Shown piece after piece: positions 9,278-18,455 of a DNA stretch of 53,611 bases. Position numbers and translations under genes: made by a program. This DNA comes from an uncultured Aeromonas sp. (lineage in GTDB: Bacteria > Pseudomonadota > Gammaproteobacteria > Enterobacterales > Aeromonadaceae). Location: contig CAMFLW010000009.1 of the NCBI GenBank assembly GCA_945957575.1, forward strand, positions 1-53,611, in the 5' to 3' direction. Every line of letters begins with the position of its first letter. Position 1 is the stretch's first letter. Below the pieces are notes generated by a model, which saw only the letters and a list, made by a program, of their open reading frames with translations, was not told where the DNA came from and searched no databases.

Positions 9278-9484
9278 TCAGGCCACTTCGTAGTAGAGCG
9301 GGGTTTGCTCCTGCTCCATCTTGTCGAGTTCGGCGGCGATGATCTCCATGGTCATGCGCACGCACTTGCCGCACTGGGCGCCCACCTCGAGCGACTGCTT
9401 GAGCTGGCGGAACTCGCTGTTACCTGACTGCACCGCCTTGCGGATCTGGGTATCTGTGATGCCGCGGCACAAACAGACGTACAT
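9278..9484 (-). CDS. bfd: Bacterioferritin-associated ferredoxin
   Basis: A 68-residue [2Fe-2S] protein that donates electrons to bacterioferritin haem to release stored iron. The four Cys ligands occur as CLCRG near residue 4 and CGKC near residue 38, the BFD arrangement. It precedes bfr and a Fur-like box lies upstream. Confidence 0.93.
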   Translation of the reverse strand: MYVCLCRGITDTQIRKAVQSGNSEFRQLKQSLEVGAQCGKCVRMTMEIIAAELDKMEQEQTPLYYEVA

Positions 9485-9519
9485 GGTGGATTACCTCATA
9501 TGAAATTGAGTGAAATCTA

Positions 9520-9538
9520 AATGAGAGTGGTTCGCAAT
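9520..9538 (-). promoter_or_regulatory. Possible Fur box upstream of bfd
   Basis: AATGAGAGTGGTTCGCAAT lies 36 bases upstream of bfd and matches about 13 or 14 of 19 positions of AATGATAATNATTCTCATT-type Fur sites. This fits the known iron repression of bfd, but the match is imperfect. Confidence 0.4.
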
Positions 9539-9621
9539 GCAAATAACCATTGGTAATAAGATCCCCCGCTTGCCACTTGTCACCCCCTTGGGGAGAATGC
9601 CCTGATACAGAGGGAACCATC

Positions 9622-9933
9622 ATGCTCAAGAAACTGTTCAGCGCCCTGTTCGGGGGCGAGCCAGCCAAGGCTGCGGAAGTCACTCCCACCGAATATGCCG
9701 GCTATCTCATCTATCCGGAACCCATGGCCGAAGGTGGTCAGTACCGGCTGGCAGGCCGCATCACCAAAGAGGTGGACGGCGTGCTGCAAACCCACCGCTT
9801 TATCCGCTCCGATCTGTTTGCTAATCCGGCCGATGCCGAGCGCTTCATGGTGCAGAAGGCCCACACCTTTATCGATCAGATGGGGGAGCGCATGTTCGAG
9901 CCCCGCAAACCGGCTGACAGCCAGGCTTCATGA
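9622..9933 (+). CDS. hlyU: HlyU family protein
   Basis: A 103-residue member of Pfam HlyU (not the ArsR-type Vibrio HlyU). It begins MLKKLFSALFGG and carries the conserved EYAGYLIYPEP...GQYRLAGRI and RFIRSDLF segments of small YccJ/HlyU-like proteins. Function is poorly defined; the family name comes from haemolysin activation. AGGGA precedes the ATG. Its stop overlaps the tmcA start as ATGA, which suggests translational coupling with an RNA-modifying enzyme. Confidence 0.75.
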   Translation: MLKKLFSALFGGEPAKAAEVTPTEYAGYLIYPEPMAEGGQYRLAGRITKEVDGVLQTHRFIRSDLFANPADAERFMVQKAHTFIDQMGERMFEPRKPADSQAS

Positions 9934-11987
9934 CGCCGCCTGAGCTCAACAGCCTGCGCGAGGCGCTGGCCCGCGCCGGCGAGCGGCGCCTGATCTGGCT
10001 GGAGGGGGAGGAGGCCGACTGCATTGCCCGCGCCCAATCCCTGCTCGGCGAGAGTGTCTTCTGGCTGGGTGCTGGGCCCGAGTATTATGCCCCGCAACCC
10101 GCCGCCAAGGCGCTGCAGCGGCTCGGTCAGGAGTGCGACACGCTGGTGTTCAACGCCTTCAGCGGCTTTCATCCCGATGCCTTCGGGGCGCTGGCGGGCA
10201 CTCTGCGCGCTGGTGGTTTGCTGTTGTTGCTGACCCCGCCCAGAGAGAGCTGGCCCGCATGGCCGGATTCCGACCGGATCCGGTTGGTGGCCCAGCCGGA
10301 GGAGGCTGACCGGGCCGGTCACGGCTTTATCACCCGGTTGGTGCGGTTGCTGGCGGGCGATCCCGCCCTCTCGCTGAAGCCGCCGGTTTGCTCGCCGCCG
10401 TGGCAACCGCTTGGGCCCGAACGCAGACTGAGCTGCGATCAGGCGCTGGCGCTGCCCGCCATCCACAAGGTGTTGCACGGTCATCGTCGTCGGCCGCTGG
10501 TGCTGAGCGCTGACCGCGGTCGTGGCAAGAGTGCGCTGCTGGGGCTGGCTGCCGCCGAGCTGCTGCGCCAGCAGCCCGGGCTGAACATAGTGGTGACGGC
10601 CCCCTCGCAGGCGACGGTCGCCACCCTGTTTGCTCACGCGGCTCGCGGGCTAGATACTACGCCGGACCAGCTGGCTGGGCTGAGCTACTGCTCGCCGGAT
10701 CGGCTGGTGCACGAGGCGCTGCAACCTGATCTGCTGCTGGTGGATGAAGCGGCAGCCATTCCGACCCCATTGCTTGAGGCCATGCTGGCCCGCCACAGCC
10801 GCATCGTCTTTGCCACCACCGAGCATGGTTACGAGGGGACGGGGCGCGGTTTTCACCTGCGCTTCAAACGGGTGCTCGATAGCCAGACCCCGGAGTGGCA
10901 GGAGATCCACCTCGCTGAGCCCATCCGCTGGAGTGAGCGCGATCCGCTGGAGCCGCTCATTTTCCGCCTGCTCGGCCTCAATGCCGAAGTGGCGGCGCCT
11001 ATGTCGCCGACCAACCCGAGCTGGCGTCTGGTCAGTCAAGAGGCGCTGGCGAGCGACGAGGCGCTGCTCAACCAGCTGTTCGGCCTGCTGGTGCTGGCTC
11101 ACTACCAGACCACGCCGAGCGATCTCAGATCCCTGCTGGAGAGCCCGGATCTCGACATCCATCTGCTGGAACAGGATGCGAGCCTGCTGGGAGTGGCCTT
11201 GGTGGCGCGGGAAGGGGGGATAGACCCCGAGCTGGCCGAGGCGATCTGGGCCGGACGTCGCCGTCCGCGCGGCCATCTACTGCCCCAGTCGCTGCTGGCC
11301 CACGCCGGTTTCAAGACGGCGGGGGGGCGCAGCTACGCCCGGGTGATGCGTATCGCCATCCACCCCGAGCTGCATCGCCACGGTCTGGGGTCGCTGCTGC
11401 TTGGCAAGCTTGAAGAGCACTATCGCCAGATTGGCATCGACTACCTCGGCTCTGCCTTTTCGGCCAGCGCCGACCTGCTCCCCTTCTGGCGCAAGGCCGG
11501 GCTGGCGGTGCTGCGCATCGGCCTGCAGCGGGATGCCGCCAGCGGCTGCCACGCTGCCCAGCTGCTCAAAGCGCTGAAACCCGAGCATGAGCCCGAGTTG
11601 AATCAATGGCAGCAGCGTTTTGTACGCCAGCTGCCGACCCTGCTGGCGGGTGAGTTGAAAGGATTGGATCCCGAGCTGGTATGGCAATGCCTGCAAGGCA
11701 GTACCGTCACCGCGCCGGAGCTTGGCGAGTTCGAGCGCGATGAGATTGAGTGCTTTGCCCTGCATCACAAGCCGTTCGAACTGAGCCAATCCAGCCTGCA
11801 GTTGTGGCTGGCGCGCAATCTGGATGTGTTGGCTTCACTGACTCCTGACGAACGTGCTCTGCTGATTGCCCCCATCTGGCAATACGCAGAGTGGGGGGCG
11901 CTGGCTGCGAGGTTGCAGCTGGCGGGCAAGCCAGCCGTGATCAAGGCGCTGCGGGCGCTGCTGGGCCGGCTGCTGCCTCAGGAGTGA
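9930..11987 (+). CDS. tmcA: tRNA(Met) cytidine acetyltransferase TmcA
   Basis: A 685-residue enzyme that makes N4-acetylcytidine at the wobble base of elongator tRNA-Met using acetyl-CoA and ATP, securing AUG decoding. Order of domains: N-terminal DUF1726; RNA-helicase-like module with Walker A LSADRGRGKSALL (about 192-204) and Walker B LLLVDEAAAIP (about 268-278); GNAT acetyltransferase domain around residues 470-560 (RIAIHPELHRHGLGSLLL); and a C-terminal tRNA-binding tail. Length is close to E. coli TmcA (671). It overlaps hlyU by 4 bases. Confidence 0.93.
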   Translation: MTPPELNSLREALARAGERRLIWLEGEEADCIARAQSLLGESVFWLGAGPEYYAPQPAAKALQRLGQECDTLVFNAFSGFHPDAFGALAGTLRAGGLLLLLTPPRESWPAWPDSDRIRLVAQPEEADRAGHGFITRLVRLLAGDPALSLKPPVCSPPWQPLGPERRLSCDQALALPAIHKVLHGHRRRPLVLSADRGRGKSALLGLAAAELLRQQPGLNIVVTAPSQATVATLFAHAARGLDTTPDQLAGLSYCSPDRLVHEALQPDLLLVDEAAAIPTPLLEAMLARHSRIVFATTEHGYEGTGRGFHLRFKRVLDSQTPEWQEIHLAEPIRWSERDPLEPLIFRLLGLNAEVAAPMSPTNPSWRLVSQEALASDEALLNQLFGLLVLAHYQTTPSDLRSLLESPDLDIHLLEQDASLLGVALVAREGGIDPELAEAIWAGRRRPRGHLLPQSLLAHAGFKTAGGRSYARVMRIAIHPELHRHGLGSLLLGKLEEHYRQIGIDYLGSAFSASADLLPFWRKAGLAVLRIGLQRDAASGCHAAQLLKALKPEHEPELNQWQQRFVRQLPTLLAGELKGLDPELVWQCLQGSTVTAPELGEFERDEIECFALHHKPFELSQSSLQLWLARNLDVLASLTPDERALLIAPIWQYAEWGALAARLQLAGKPAVIKALRALLGRLLPQE

Positions 11988-12139
11988 CAATCGAAGCCTG
12001 ATGTGTCTGCTTTGGCGCGGGATAAAACGGTTAGGAACAGAGTTTTAGGGATCTGCCCCAGTAGGGGCGAATTCCATTCCTATACTGAGGGAAAACCGCA
12101 GCGGAGTGCTGCCTGCGCAACCAGAGCATGAGAGTCACC

Positions 12140-13156
12140 ATGATGGCCAAAGACGGGGAAGAGCGTAAATCCATTCTGACCGAGAGCGGCACCAACGAGC
12201 TCGAGATCATCGAATTTCACCTCAAGAAGCAGCTGCCGGACGGGCGCGAGAAGATCGCCTACTACGGGATCAACGTCGCCAAGGTGCGCGAGGTGATCCG
12301 GGTGCCAGAAACCACCGACTACCCCAATGCCCAGCGCCACATGGTGGGGGTCTTCTCCCTGCGGGATCGCCTCATCCCGCTGGTGGATCTGGCGGGCTGG
12401 CTCGGCATCAAGACCAACCCTGACCCGAGCCACAAGGTGGTGATCGTCACCGACTTCAACAAGATGGCCAACGGCTTTCTTATCGACAGCGTCAGCCGGA
12501 TTCACCGGGTCTCCTGGGAGGATGTGGAGTCCCCCAGCCAGTTTCTGGAGGCGGGGGAGAACGACTGCGTGGTGGCCGTGGTCAGGCGCGATGGCAACCT
12601 CATCATGATCCTCGACTTCGAGAAGATCATCGCCGATATCAACCCCGAGCTCAGCATGGAGAAGTACGACGTCACTCAGGATCGCAAGGTGATCATCGAC
12701 GATCGCATGATGGCACTGCGTCAGGGCAAAACCATTCTGGTGGTGGATGACTCGGCCTTTATCCGCAAGATGATCGAAACCACCCTGCGCACCGCCGGCT
12801 ATAACGTGATCACGGCCAAGGACGGGGGAGAGGGGCTGGAGATGCTGACGGATTTCGATCGCCTGGCCCAGGAGGAGAGGATGCCGGTGACCGGCTTCGT
12901 CAATGCGGTGATCACCGATGTGGAGATGCCGCGCATGGACGGTATGCACCTGCTCAAGCGGCTGCGGGAGACCCCCTCCTATAAGGAGATGCCTATCGTG
13001 ATGTTCTCCTCGCTGATGAGCGATGACAACCGCCAGAAGGCGCTACAACTGGGGGCCAACGATACCATCACCAAACCCGAGATTGGGCGGATGGTGGGGA
13101 TGATGGATCATATGCTGCTGGGGATAGCGCTCCCTTCGCCCGCCAACAATATCTGA
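12140..13156 (+). CDS. cheV: Chemotaxis protein CheV
   Basis: A 338-residue fusion of a CheW-like coupling domain (about residues 20-175) and a C-terminal response-regulator receiver domain (about 197-330). It couples chemoreceptors to CheA and is tuned by phosphorylation. The receiver has the acidic pocket LVVDDS, the phospho-acceptor Asp in ITDVEMPRMDG (about residue 260) and the late Lys in TKPEIG. I chose the ATG at 12140 preceded by GAGAG; ATGs at 12128 and 12143 are possible. It is a lone chemotaxis gene with its own terminator, as is common for cheV. Confidence 0.92.
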   Translation: MMAKDGEERKSILTESGTNELEIIEFHLKKQLPDGREKIAYYGINVAKVREVIRVPETTDYPNAQRHMVGVFSLRDRLIPLVDLAGWLGIKTNPDPSHKVVIVTDFNKMANGFLIDSVSRIHRVSWEDVESPSQFLEAGENDCVVAVVRRDGNLIMILDFEKIIADINPELSMEKYDVTQDRKVIIDDRMMALRQGKTILVVDDSAFIRKMIETTLRTAGYNVITAKDGGEGLEMLTDFDRLAQEERMPVTGFVNAVITDVEMPRMDGMHLLKRLRETPSYKEMPIVMFSSLMSDDNRQKALQLGANDTITKPEIGRMVGMMDHMLLGIALPSPANNI

Positions 13157-13175
13157 TCGCGGCTTAGCCAAGAGT

Positions 13176-13208
13176 AAGCGGCTACCCCATTGGGGTGGCC
13201 GCTTTGCT
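13176..13208 (+). terminator. Terminator of cheV
   Basis: Long stem AAGCGGCTACCCC/GGGGTGGCCGCTT with an ATT loop and one mismatch, then TGCTTT. Confidence 0.75.
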
Positions 13209-13259
13209 TTGACTTGCTATCCGAAGGTCGGGCTGCGCTTTCCTGCGCTCGCATCCTGC

Positions 13260-14045
13260 TCAAGAGGCAACGCTGGCACTGGCTGCGGAGGGGGCAACCG
13301 GCAGTTCGATAGCCGGTTTGGCCGGCTCTTCGGCAGGCTTGGGCGGTTTGATGCAGGGCTGCTGGGTGCCGATGGTGCTGAGCGGCAGGCAGGGGATCGG
13401 CAGACCGATATGGACAGGTTCGCCGAGAAACTTGGGCCCCTTGTCCAGCACGTAGAGATCGAGTAGCCCCATCAGGCGGGCAAAGACTTCCCGCACCCGG
13501 GTGCGGATCCCCTGATAGGCGCTGGGATCCTCGGCATTGAAGCCGACCGCGTCGATACCGAAATGGCGGGCGATGAAAATGGCCCGCTCGTTATGGAAGC
13601 CCTGGGAGACCACGGTAAAGCGATCCTGACCGAACACCTCCTTAGCGCGAACCACTGAGTCGAGGGTGCGGAATCCGGCGAAATCCATATAGATGGCGGA
13701 AGCGGGGATGCCCGCCTTGATCAGGGCGCGGCGCATCTGGCGCGGCTCGTTGTACTGCAGGGTGGCGTTGTCACCGGAGACGATGATGAAGTCCACCTTG
13801 GCATTGTTGTAGAGCTCGGCTGCTGCCTTGATGCGGTATTTGAAGTAGTGGTTTGGGCCGCCACCGGAGAGATATTTGGAAGTGCCCAGCACTACCGCGA
13901 CCCGGTTGTAGGGCACCTCGTCCACCTGATCATAGGTGTAGTGGCGGGCATCCGAGACGATCCACTCGCTGTAGCCCAGCAGCATGGCAATCAGGGCTAG
14001 CAGCAAAACGAGGCAGGCGAGGAGGATCTTGGCAAACTTCTTCAT
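13260..14045 (-). CDS. sanA: SanA/YdcF-like DUF218 membrane protein
   Basis: A 261-residue inner-membrane protein: one N-terminal transmembrane segment (residues 5-27), then a DUF218 domain. Family marks are VAVVLGTSKYL, NHYFKYRIKAAAELY, FIIVSGDN and VVSQGFHNERAIFIARH. SanA in E. coli supports the envelope barrier to vancomycin at high temperature; DUF218 proteins are thought to act on envelope precursors. After the usual end (DLYVLDKGPKFLGEPV) there is an extra Pro/Ala/Lys-rich tail of about 50 residues with two Cys, absent from E. coli SanA. Confidence 0.87.
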   Translation of the reverse strand: MKKFAKILLACLVLLLALIAMLLGYSEWIVSDARHYTYDQVDEVPYNRVAVVLGTSKYLSGGGPNHYFKYRIKAAAELYNNAKVDFIIVSGDNATLQYNEPRQMRRALIKAGIPASAIYMDFAGFRTLDSVVRAKEVFGQDRFTVVSQGFHNERAIFIARHFGIDAVGFNAEDPSAYQGIRTRVREVFARLMGLLDLYVLDKGPKFLGEPVHIGLPIPCLPLSTIGTQQPCIKPPKPAEEPAKPAIELPVAPSAASASVAS

Positions 14046-14479
14046 GCGAGGTGCGGTCAGGGTCTGAAGTTGGAAATGGCTATCGGCATTCTATTACAAC
14101 TAGGCCGCCGGCGTCAGGCTTGATGGCGAGCGAGCTCCCGGCTCTTCTGCCAAGCTTTGCTTTCTGGCAGGGGTTGCCACCCGCGACCGGGTATTGGTAG
14201 TTGCTATTTTGTGGCGTTACCTGAACTGCCTGTAGCCACCCAGTACCTGAACTGGTTCATTTTTATCCCTTTGTTGTTTGTGTATTGTCTTGCGAGTAAT
14301 TGCAAGGCAATTGGAGTGGCTCCAAATGGGCTTCAGTTGGCAATTAAAAATCAGATAAATCAATAAGATGATAAATTTTTGAGTCTGATCGAATTATCGT
14401 GGGTTGGTGCTGCGGCAGGGACTCACGTGCTTCCCCCCCCTCTGTTTTCAAAGAAGATCGAAAAATTGTGAGTCTGATC
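14046..14479. other. Gene-free intergenic stretch with two pairs of direct repeats
   Basis: 434 bases between sanA and menE with no convincing gene; it becomes AT-rich after 14200. TACCTGAACTG occurs at 14218-14228 and 14244-14254, and GAGTCTGATC at 14381-14390 and 14470-14479, the second copy abutting the menE stop. A 69-codon open frame at 14157-14366 has no ribosome site or recognisable product. Confidence 0.6.
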
Positions 14480-15907
14480 TTATTCAGTATGTTGTGACAG
14501 GGTGGTCAACTGTCCGGCGACCTTGCCCAGCCGTTGGCGGGAGGGCTTGAGATTGCCGCCAAGATCGGGCCAGGGGAGCCAGTGGTCGGGCACCATAAAG
14601 CCGGGCAGGGTGGCGCGGATCCAGGCTGCCAGTTCGGAGTCGGGAACCGGTTCGCCGTGCCAGTCGATAAAGGCGGCGGGGCGTTGCCCCCACTCGTCGC
14701 TCGGTACCGGCACCACCAGCGCCTGGGCGATGGAGGAATGATCCACCAGTCGCTGCTCTATGGTCTCGGGCTGGATATTCTCCCCGCCCGAGATAAAGAG
14801 GTTATCGAGCCGCCCCTCTACCAGCAGTTCCCCTGCCGCAGTGAACCGCCCCTTGTCACGGGTATGAAACCAGCCCTCGTCATCGAGGGGCAGTTCCAGC
14901 TCGCCATCTCGGTAGTAACCGGCAAACAGGGTGGCGCCGCGCACGCAGATCTCCTGCTCCCTGATGCACACCTCCCGCCCCGGTAGCGGTTTGCCAACTA
15001 CGCCTGCATCGCCGGGGATGGTGGTGCAAACCTGACTGCCCATCTCGGAGAGGCCATAACTCACCTTGGGTTCGAGCCCCATGGCGCAGAGACGGCTCAC
15101 CAGCGGCTGCGGGATGGCGGCACCGCCGAGCAGCAGCTCGCGCAGGCGGGTGCGGGCTGGGTCAAAGCCCTCAGCCAGCAGGCGCCAGAGCTGGGTCGGC
15201 ACCAGAGACAAGTGAGTGATGGGCTGGCACTCCAGCCGCTCCTTGAGGGGCCGCTCGCGCTGATCCAGCACCAGAGTTGCGCCCGCCAGAAAGACCCTAA
15301 ACAGGATGGCGTAGCCGCCGACATGGAACAGCGGCAGGGAGAGTAGCCAGCCGCAGGCCTCATCGAGGGGAATGAGGCTGGCAGAGCCGCGTGCCGAGGC
15401 CAGGTGGTTGCAGAGCCGGTGCACCACCGCTTTCGGTGTGCCGCTGGAGCCCGAGGTGAGGATCATATTGTTGAGCTGGGTCGATTCCAGCGGCCATGTT
15501 TCCTCGCTTGCCGGCAGTTCGTGCGTGAAGTCGAGCCGCAAGGGTTGCCAGTTGCCTGCCGGGATCTCACCTGATGACCAGAAGGCATCGGCATCGAGTT
15601 GCACCGCCAGCTCGCGCTGCTTTTCGAGAGGAAAGGCGGGGTTGAGCGGGCAGAACACCACGCCGCTGCGTACGCAGGCCCATGCCAGCAGCACATCTTC
15701 CAGCGCACCGCGCACCACTGCAGCCAGATGAGCGCCACGGCGCACTCCAGCCTGTTCCAACTGTTGGCACAGGCTGTTGAGGCGGGCATCGAGCTGGCGA
15801 TAACTGAGGGGCGAGGCTGTGTGGATGGCAATGCGGTTCGGGGCTGTGATTGCCCGGTGGCGTACCGGGCAAGGCGTCTGTTCGGATGAGCTGGAGGGGT
15901 CAATCAC
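14480..15907 (-). CDS. menE: o-Succinylbenzoate-CoA ligase
   Basis: A 475-residue ANL-superfamily adenylating enzyme that activates o-succinylbenzoate with ATP and CoA in menaquinone synthesis. The P-loop-like ILTSGSSGTPKAVVH motif (about 150-165), SYGLSEMGSQVCTT and the hinge segment EGRLDNLFISGGENIQPETIE are clear, and the C-terminal lid carries the catalytic Lys in NLKPSRQRLGKV. It is the last gene of the men operon, overlapping menC by 8 bases. Confidence 0.94.
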   Translation of the reverse strand: MIDPSSSSEQTPCPVRHRAITAPNRIAIHTASPLSYRQLDARLNSLCQQLEQAGVRRGAHLAAVVRGALEDVLLAWACVRSGVVFCPLNPAFPLEKQRELAVQLDADAFWSSGEIPAGNWQPLRLDFTHELPASEETWPLESTQLNNMILTSGSSGTPKAVVHRLCNHLASARGSASLIPLDEACGWLLSLPLFHVGGYAILFRVFLAGATLVLDQRERPLKERLECQPITHLSLVPTQLWRLLAEGFDPARTRLRELLLGGAAIPQPLVSRLCAMGLEPKVSYGLSEMGSQVCTTIPGDAGVVGKPLPGREVCIREQEICVRGATLFAGYYRDGELELPLDDEGWFHTRDKGRFTAAGELLVEGRLDNLFISGGENIQPETIEQRLVDHSSIAQALVVPVPSDEWGQRPAAFIDWHGEPVPDSELAAWIRATLPGFMVPDHWLPWPDLGGNLKPSRQRLGKVAGQLTTLSQHTE

Positions 15908-16829
15908 GGTAATACAGTTGCTCCAGTCGACTCAGATCCGGTTTGCCATCTTCCCCCAGCAGGTTGCCTGCCATCCAGCGGCGGGTATCCAGACCCGGCG
16001 CCTGTTCCGGCGCCCATTCGCCCGCCAGATGAAACAGCTGGTTCAGGCCCAGATCCGATTCGAAGCAGGAGGAGATGATCACCTTGAGCCGCAGTTCGCG
16101 GGCGCGGGCGATCAGCGCTTCGCAGTTGGCGAGTGAACCGAGCAGGGTAGGCTTGAGCACCAGTGCGCGCAGTTGCGGGATCGGCTCCCACGGCTTGCCT
16201 TGTGCCAGCAGTTCGTCCAGCGCCACCGGCATGCCGGTGCGGTTGGCGACAAAGGCGATGTCGGCAAAGTCGGCGCAAGGGTCTTCCAGATACTCGATGC
16301 GATTCGGGTCGAGGTGGCCGCAGAAGGTCCACGCCTCCTCGCGAGTCCAGCCTTGGTTGGCGTCCAGCACCAGTTTGAGGGAGGGGAGGCGATCGCACAG
16401 CAGGCGGATCAGCGCCAGCTCGTCACGCATCGGGTAGCGCGCCACCTTCAGCTTGGCCTTGCCGGGCGTGCGGTGCAGCCACTCTTTCCAGTTGCGCAGC
16501 AGCTCCTGGGGGGAGCCTTGAATGAGGGGATAGGGCTCCGGCAGCGGGTTGCGCTGCTCGGGCCATGTCCGGCGTGCGCAGTCGAGGCCAAATTGCACCG
16601 ACGGCAGCACGGGGTTCGGGGTTTCACCGGCGGCCAGGGCTGCCAGCGTGGCAAGGGCTTCTGCCTCTGCCTGTTGCAGGTTCTCTTTCGAGAAGCCGGG
16701 CAGGGGGGCGATTTCCCCCCAGCCGTCGTTGATGCGCACCAACAGCCCCTCTCGTGCCACCTCCACCTTGCCGTGAAAGGTCAGTGGCTGGGTAAAAGGC
16801 AGTTGATAGCGATACAGGGCTAGTGTCAT
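15900..16829 (-). CDS. menC: o-Succinylbenzoate synthase
   Basis: A 309-residue enolase-superfamily enzyme that dehydrates SHCHC to o-succinylbenzoate. The barrel acid/base lysine is in KAKLKVARYP; metal ligands are in KLVLDANQGW, YLEDPC and ALDELL, and the second lysine in ALVLKPTLLG. Length is close to E. coli MenC (320). Its ATG overlaps the menB stop (ATGA), and its end overlaps menE, so translation is probably coupled. Confidence 0.94.
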   Translation of the reverse strand: MTLALYRYQLPFTQPLTFHGKVEVAREGLLVRINDGWGEIAPLPGFSKENLQQAEAEALATLAALAAGETPNPVLPSVQFGLDCARRTWPEQRNPLPEPYPLIQGSPQELLRNWKEWLHRTPGKAKLKVARYPMRDELALIRLLCDRLPSLKLVLDANQGWTREEAWTFCGHLDPNRIEYLEDPCADFADIAFVANRTGMPVALDELLAQGKPWEPIPQLRALVLKPTLLGSLANCEALIARARELRLKVIISSCFESDLGLNQLFHLAGEWAPEQAPGLDTRRWMAGNLLGEDGKPDLSRLEQLYYRD

Positions 16830-17689
16830 CAGGGGTTCCGCTTGTATTTGGAGAAGTCGGGGCGACGCTTTTCGTTGAAGGCGTTGCGGCCTTCCTGACC
16901 CTCTTCGGTCATGTAGAACAGCATGGTGGCATTGCCCGCCAGCTCCTGCAAGCCCGCCTGACCATCACAGTCAGCGTTGAGGGCCGCTTTCAGGCAACGC
17001 AGCGCCATCGGGCTGTTTTGCAGCATTTCACGGCACCAGCGCACGGTTTCGCGCTCCAGTTCTGCCAGTGGCACGACGGTGTTGACCAGACCCATGTCGA
17101 GGGCTTGCTGGGCATCGTACATGCGGCAGAGGAACCAGATTTCGCGGGCCTTCTTCTGGCCGACGATACGAGCCATGTAGGAAGCACCCCAACCGCCGTC
17201 GAAGGAGCCTACTTTCGGGCCGGTCTGGCCAAACTGGGCGTTGTCGGCGGCGATGGTCAGGTCACACATCATGTGCAGCACGTGGCCGCCACCGACTGCG
17301 TAACCGGCCACCATGGCAACCACAGGTTTCGGGCAGGTACGGATGTCGCGCTGGAAGTCGAGCACGTTGAGGTGGTGAGTCCCCTCGTCATCGCGGTATC
17401 CACCGTAGTCGCCACGGATCTTCTGGTCGCCGCCGGCGCAGAAGGCTTTCTCGCCAAAACCGGTCAGGATGATGGTGCCGATCTGATCGTCATAACGGGC
17501 ATCGGCCAGCGCCTGCAGCATCTCTTTGACGGTGCGGGGGCGGAAGGCGTTGCGCACCTGGGGACGGTTGATGGTGATCTTGGCAATGCCATCGTTGGAC
17601 TTGTGATAGAGGATGTCCTCGTAACCGGCGGAGCAATCTTGCCATTCAACAGGTGCATACAGTTCAGCTTCCGTCATTGCTTCAATCAT
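16829..17689 (-). CDS. menB: 1,4-Dihydroxy-2-naphthoyl-CoA synthase
   Basis: A 286-residue crotonase-fold enzyme that closes the naphthoate ring from o-succinylbenzoyl-Co[20 protein letters not shown], the oxyanion-hole segment [30 protein letters not shown] and [17 protein letters not shown] are near-identical to E. coli MenB. The start is the ATG at 17689 ([13 protein letters not shown]), preceded by a GAAGAGA-type site and overlapping the menH end by 8 bases. A second ATG at 17677 is possible. Confidence 0.96.
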   Translation of the reverse strand: MIEAMTEAELYAPVEWQDCSAGYEDILYHKSNDGIAKITINRPQVRNAFRPRTVKEMLQALADARYDDQIGTIILTGFGEKAFCAGGDQKIRGDYGGYRDDEGTHHLNVLDFQRDIRTCPKPVVAMVAGYAVGGGHVLHMMCDLTIAADNAQFGQTGPKVGSFDGGWGASYMARIVGQKKAREIWFLCRMYDAQQALDMGLVNTVVPLAELERETVRWCREMLQNSPMALRCLKAALNADCDGQAGLQELAGNATMLFYMTEEGQEGRNAFNEKRRPDFSKYKRNP

Positions 17690-18455
17690 GACTCGTCTCT
17701 TCTTGTTGGTTGACCCACTCCGCGAGGAGTCGGGCAAAGTTATCAGGCTGATGGGCGTGCAGATTATGGCCGCCATCCAGCACCAAGTGGTTGATTCTGC
17801 GATTTTGGTTCGCCAGCTGGCAAGCCAGCTGATGGAATTTGTGATCCCGCTTGCCACTCACATAAGTAACCGGCAGCTGGCTCGCCATGAGCCAGGGGGC
17901 GAGATCCGGCTGCTTGCCTAGCGAGGTGGCGCGCAGCATGGTGGCGATGCCCTGACCGTCGTTGCCAAGGCGGCGGGCGATCTGGCGGGCCCGGGCCGCA
18001 TCGTCAAGATCGGCAAATACCCCTTGCCGGTACCAGTCTGCCAGCACGTCAGCCAGGGGCTCCTGCTCGAAGCGCCGCGCCCACTGTTCATCGTGCTGGA
18101 TGCGGGCGGCCCGCTCATTGTCTGGTAGCCCCGGGTGGCAGTTCTCCAGCAGCAGCCCCCGCAGCCCGGCGGGCTCACGGCTGGCGTGATAGAGGGCCAG
18201 TCGCCCCCCCAGCGAGTAACCCGCCAGCAGATAGCATTCAATATTGCGGCTGGCCAGCTCGGCAACCAGCCACTGGTGGCTCTGTTCAAAGTCGCTGACG
18301 TTGAGAGCGCTATGCTGGCCGTGACCCGGCAGATCGAGGGCAATGCAGTGGATGGCGGGCAGCCGGTCGATCACCGGTTGCCAGTCGCCGCCATCCCCCA
18401 GCAGGCCGTGCAGCAGCACCAGCGGCAGTGGCGCATGGCAGCCCTTATTTGCCAC
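17682..18455 (-). CDS. menH: 2-Succinyl-6-hydroxy-2,4-cyclohexadiene-1-carboxylate synthase
   Basis: An alpha/beta-hydrolase that eliminates pyruvate from SEPHCHC in menaquinone synthesis. Catalytic triad: Ser in the nucleophile elbow [14 protein letters not shown], Asp in SGKRDHKF and His in DGGHNLHAH; the oxyanion-side [12 protein letters not shown] is also present. The GTG at 18455 has a GGGGG tract upstream and gives 257 residues, near E. coli MenH (252). An in-frame ATG at 18485 would overlap menD by 41 bases and is less likely. It overlaps both menD and menB. Confidence 0.88.
   Translation of the reverse strand: MANKGCHAPLPLVLLHGLLGDGGDWQPVIDRLPAIHCIALDLPGHGQHSALNVSDFEQSHQWLVAELASRNIECYLLAGYSLGGRLALYHASREPAGLRGLLLENCHPGLPDNERAARIQHDEQWARRFEQEPLADVLADWYRQGVFADLDDAARARQIARRLGNDGQGIATMLRATSLGKQPDLAPWLMASQLPVTYVSGKRDHKFHQLACQLANQNRRINHLVLDGGHNLHAHQPDNFARLLAEWVNQQEETSHD

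Noticed and set aside
14157-14366. A 69-codon frame in the sanA-menE gap
   Set aside because: No ribosome site, no conservation evident, and a single hydrophobic stretch arises easily in AT-rich DNA.
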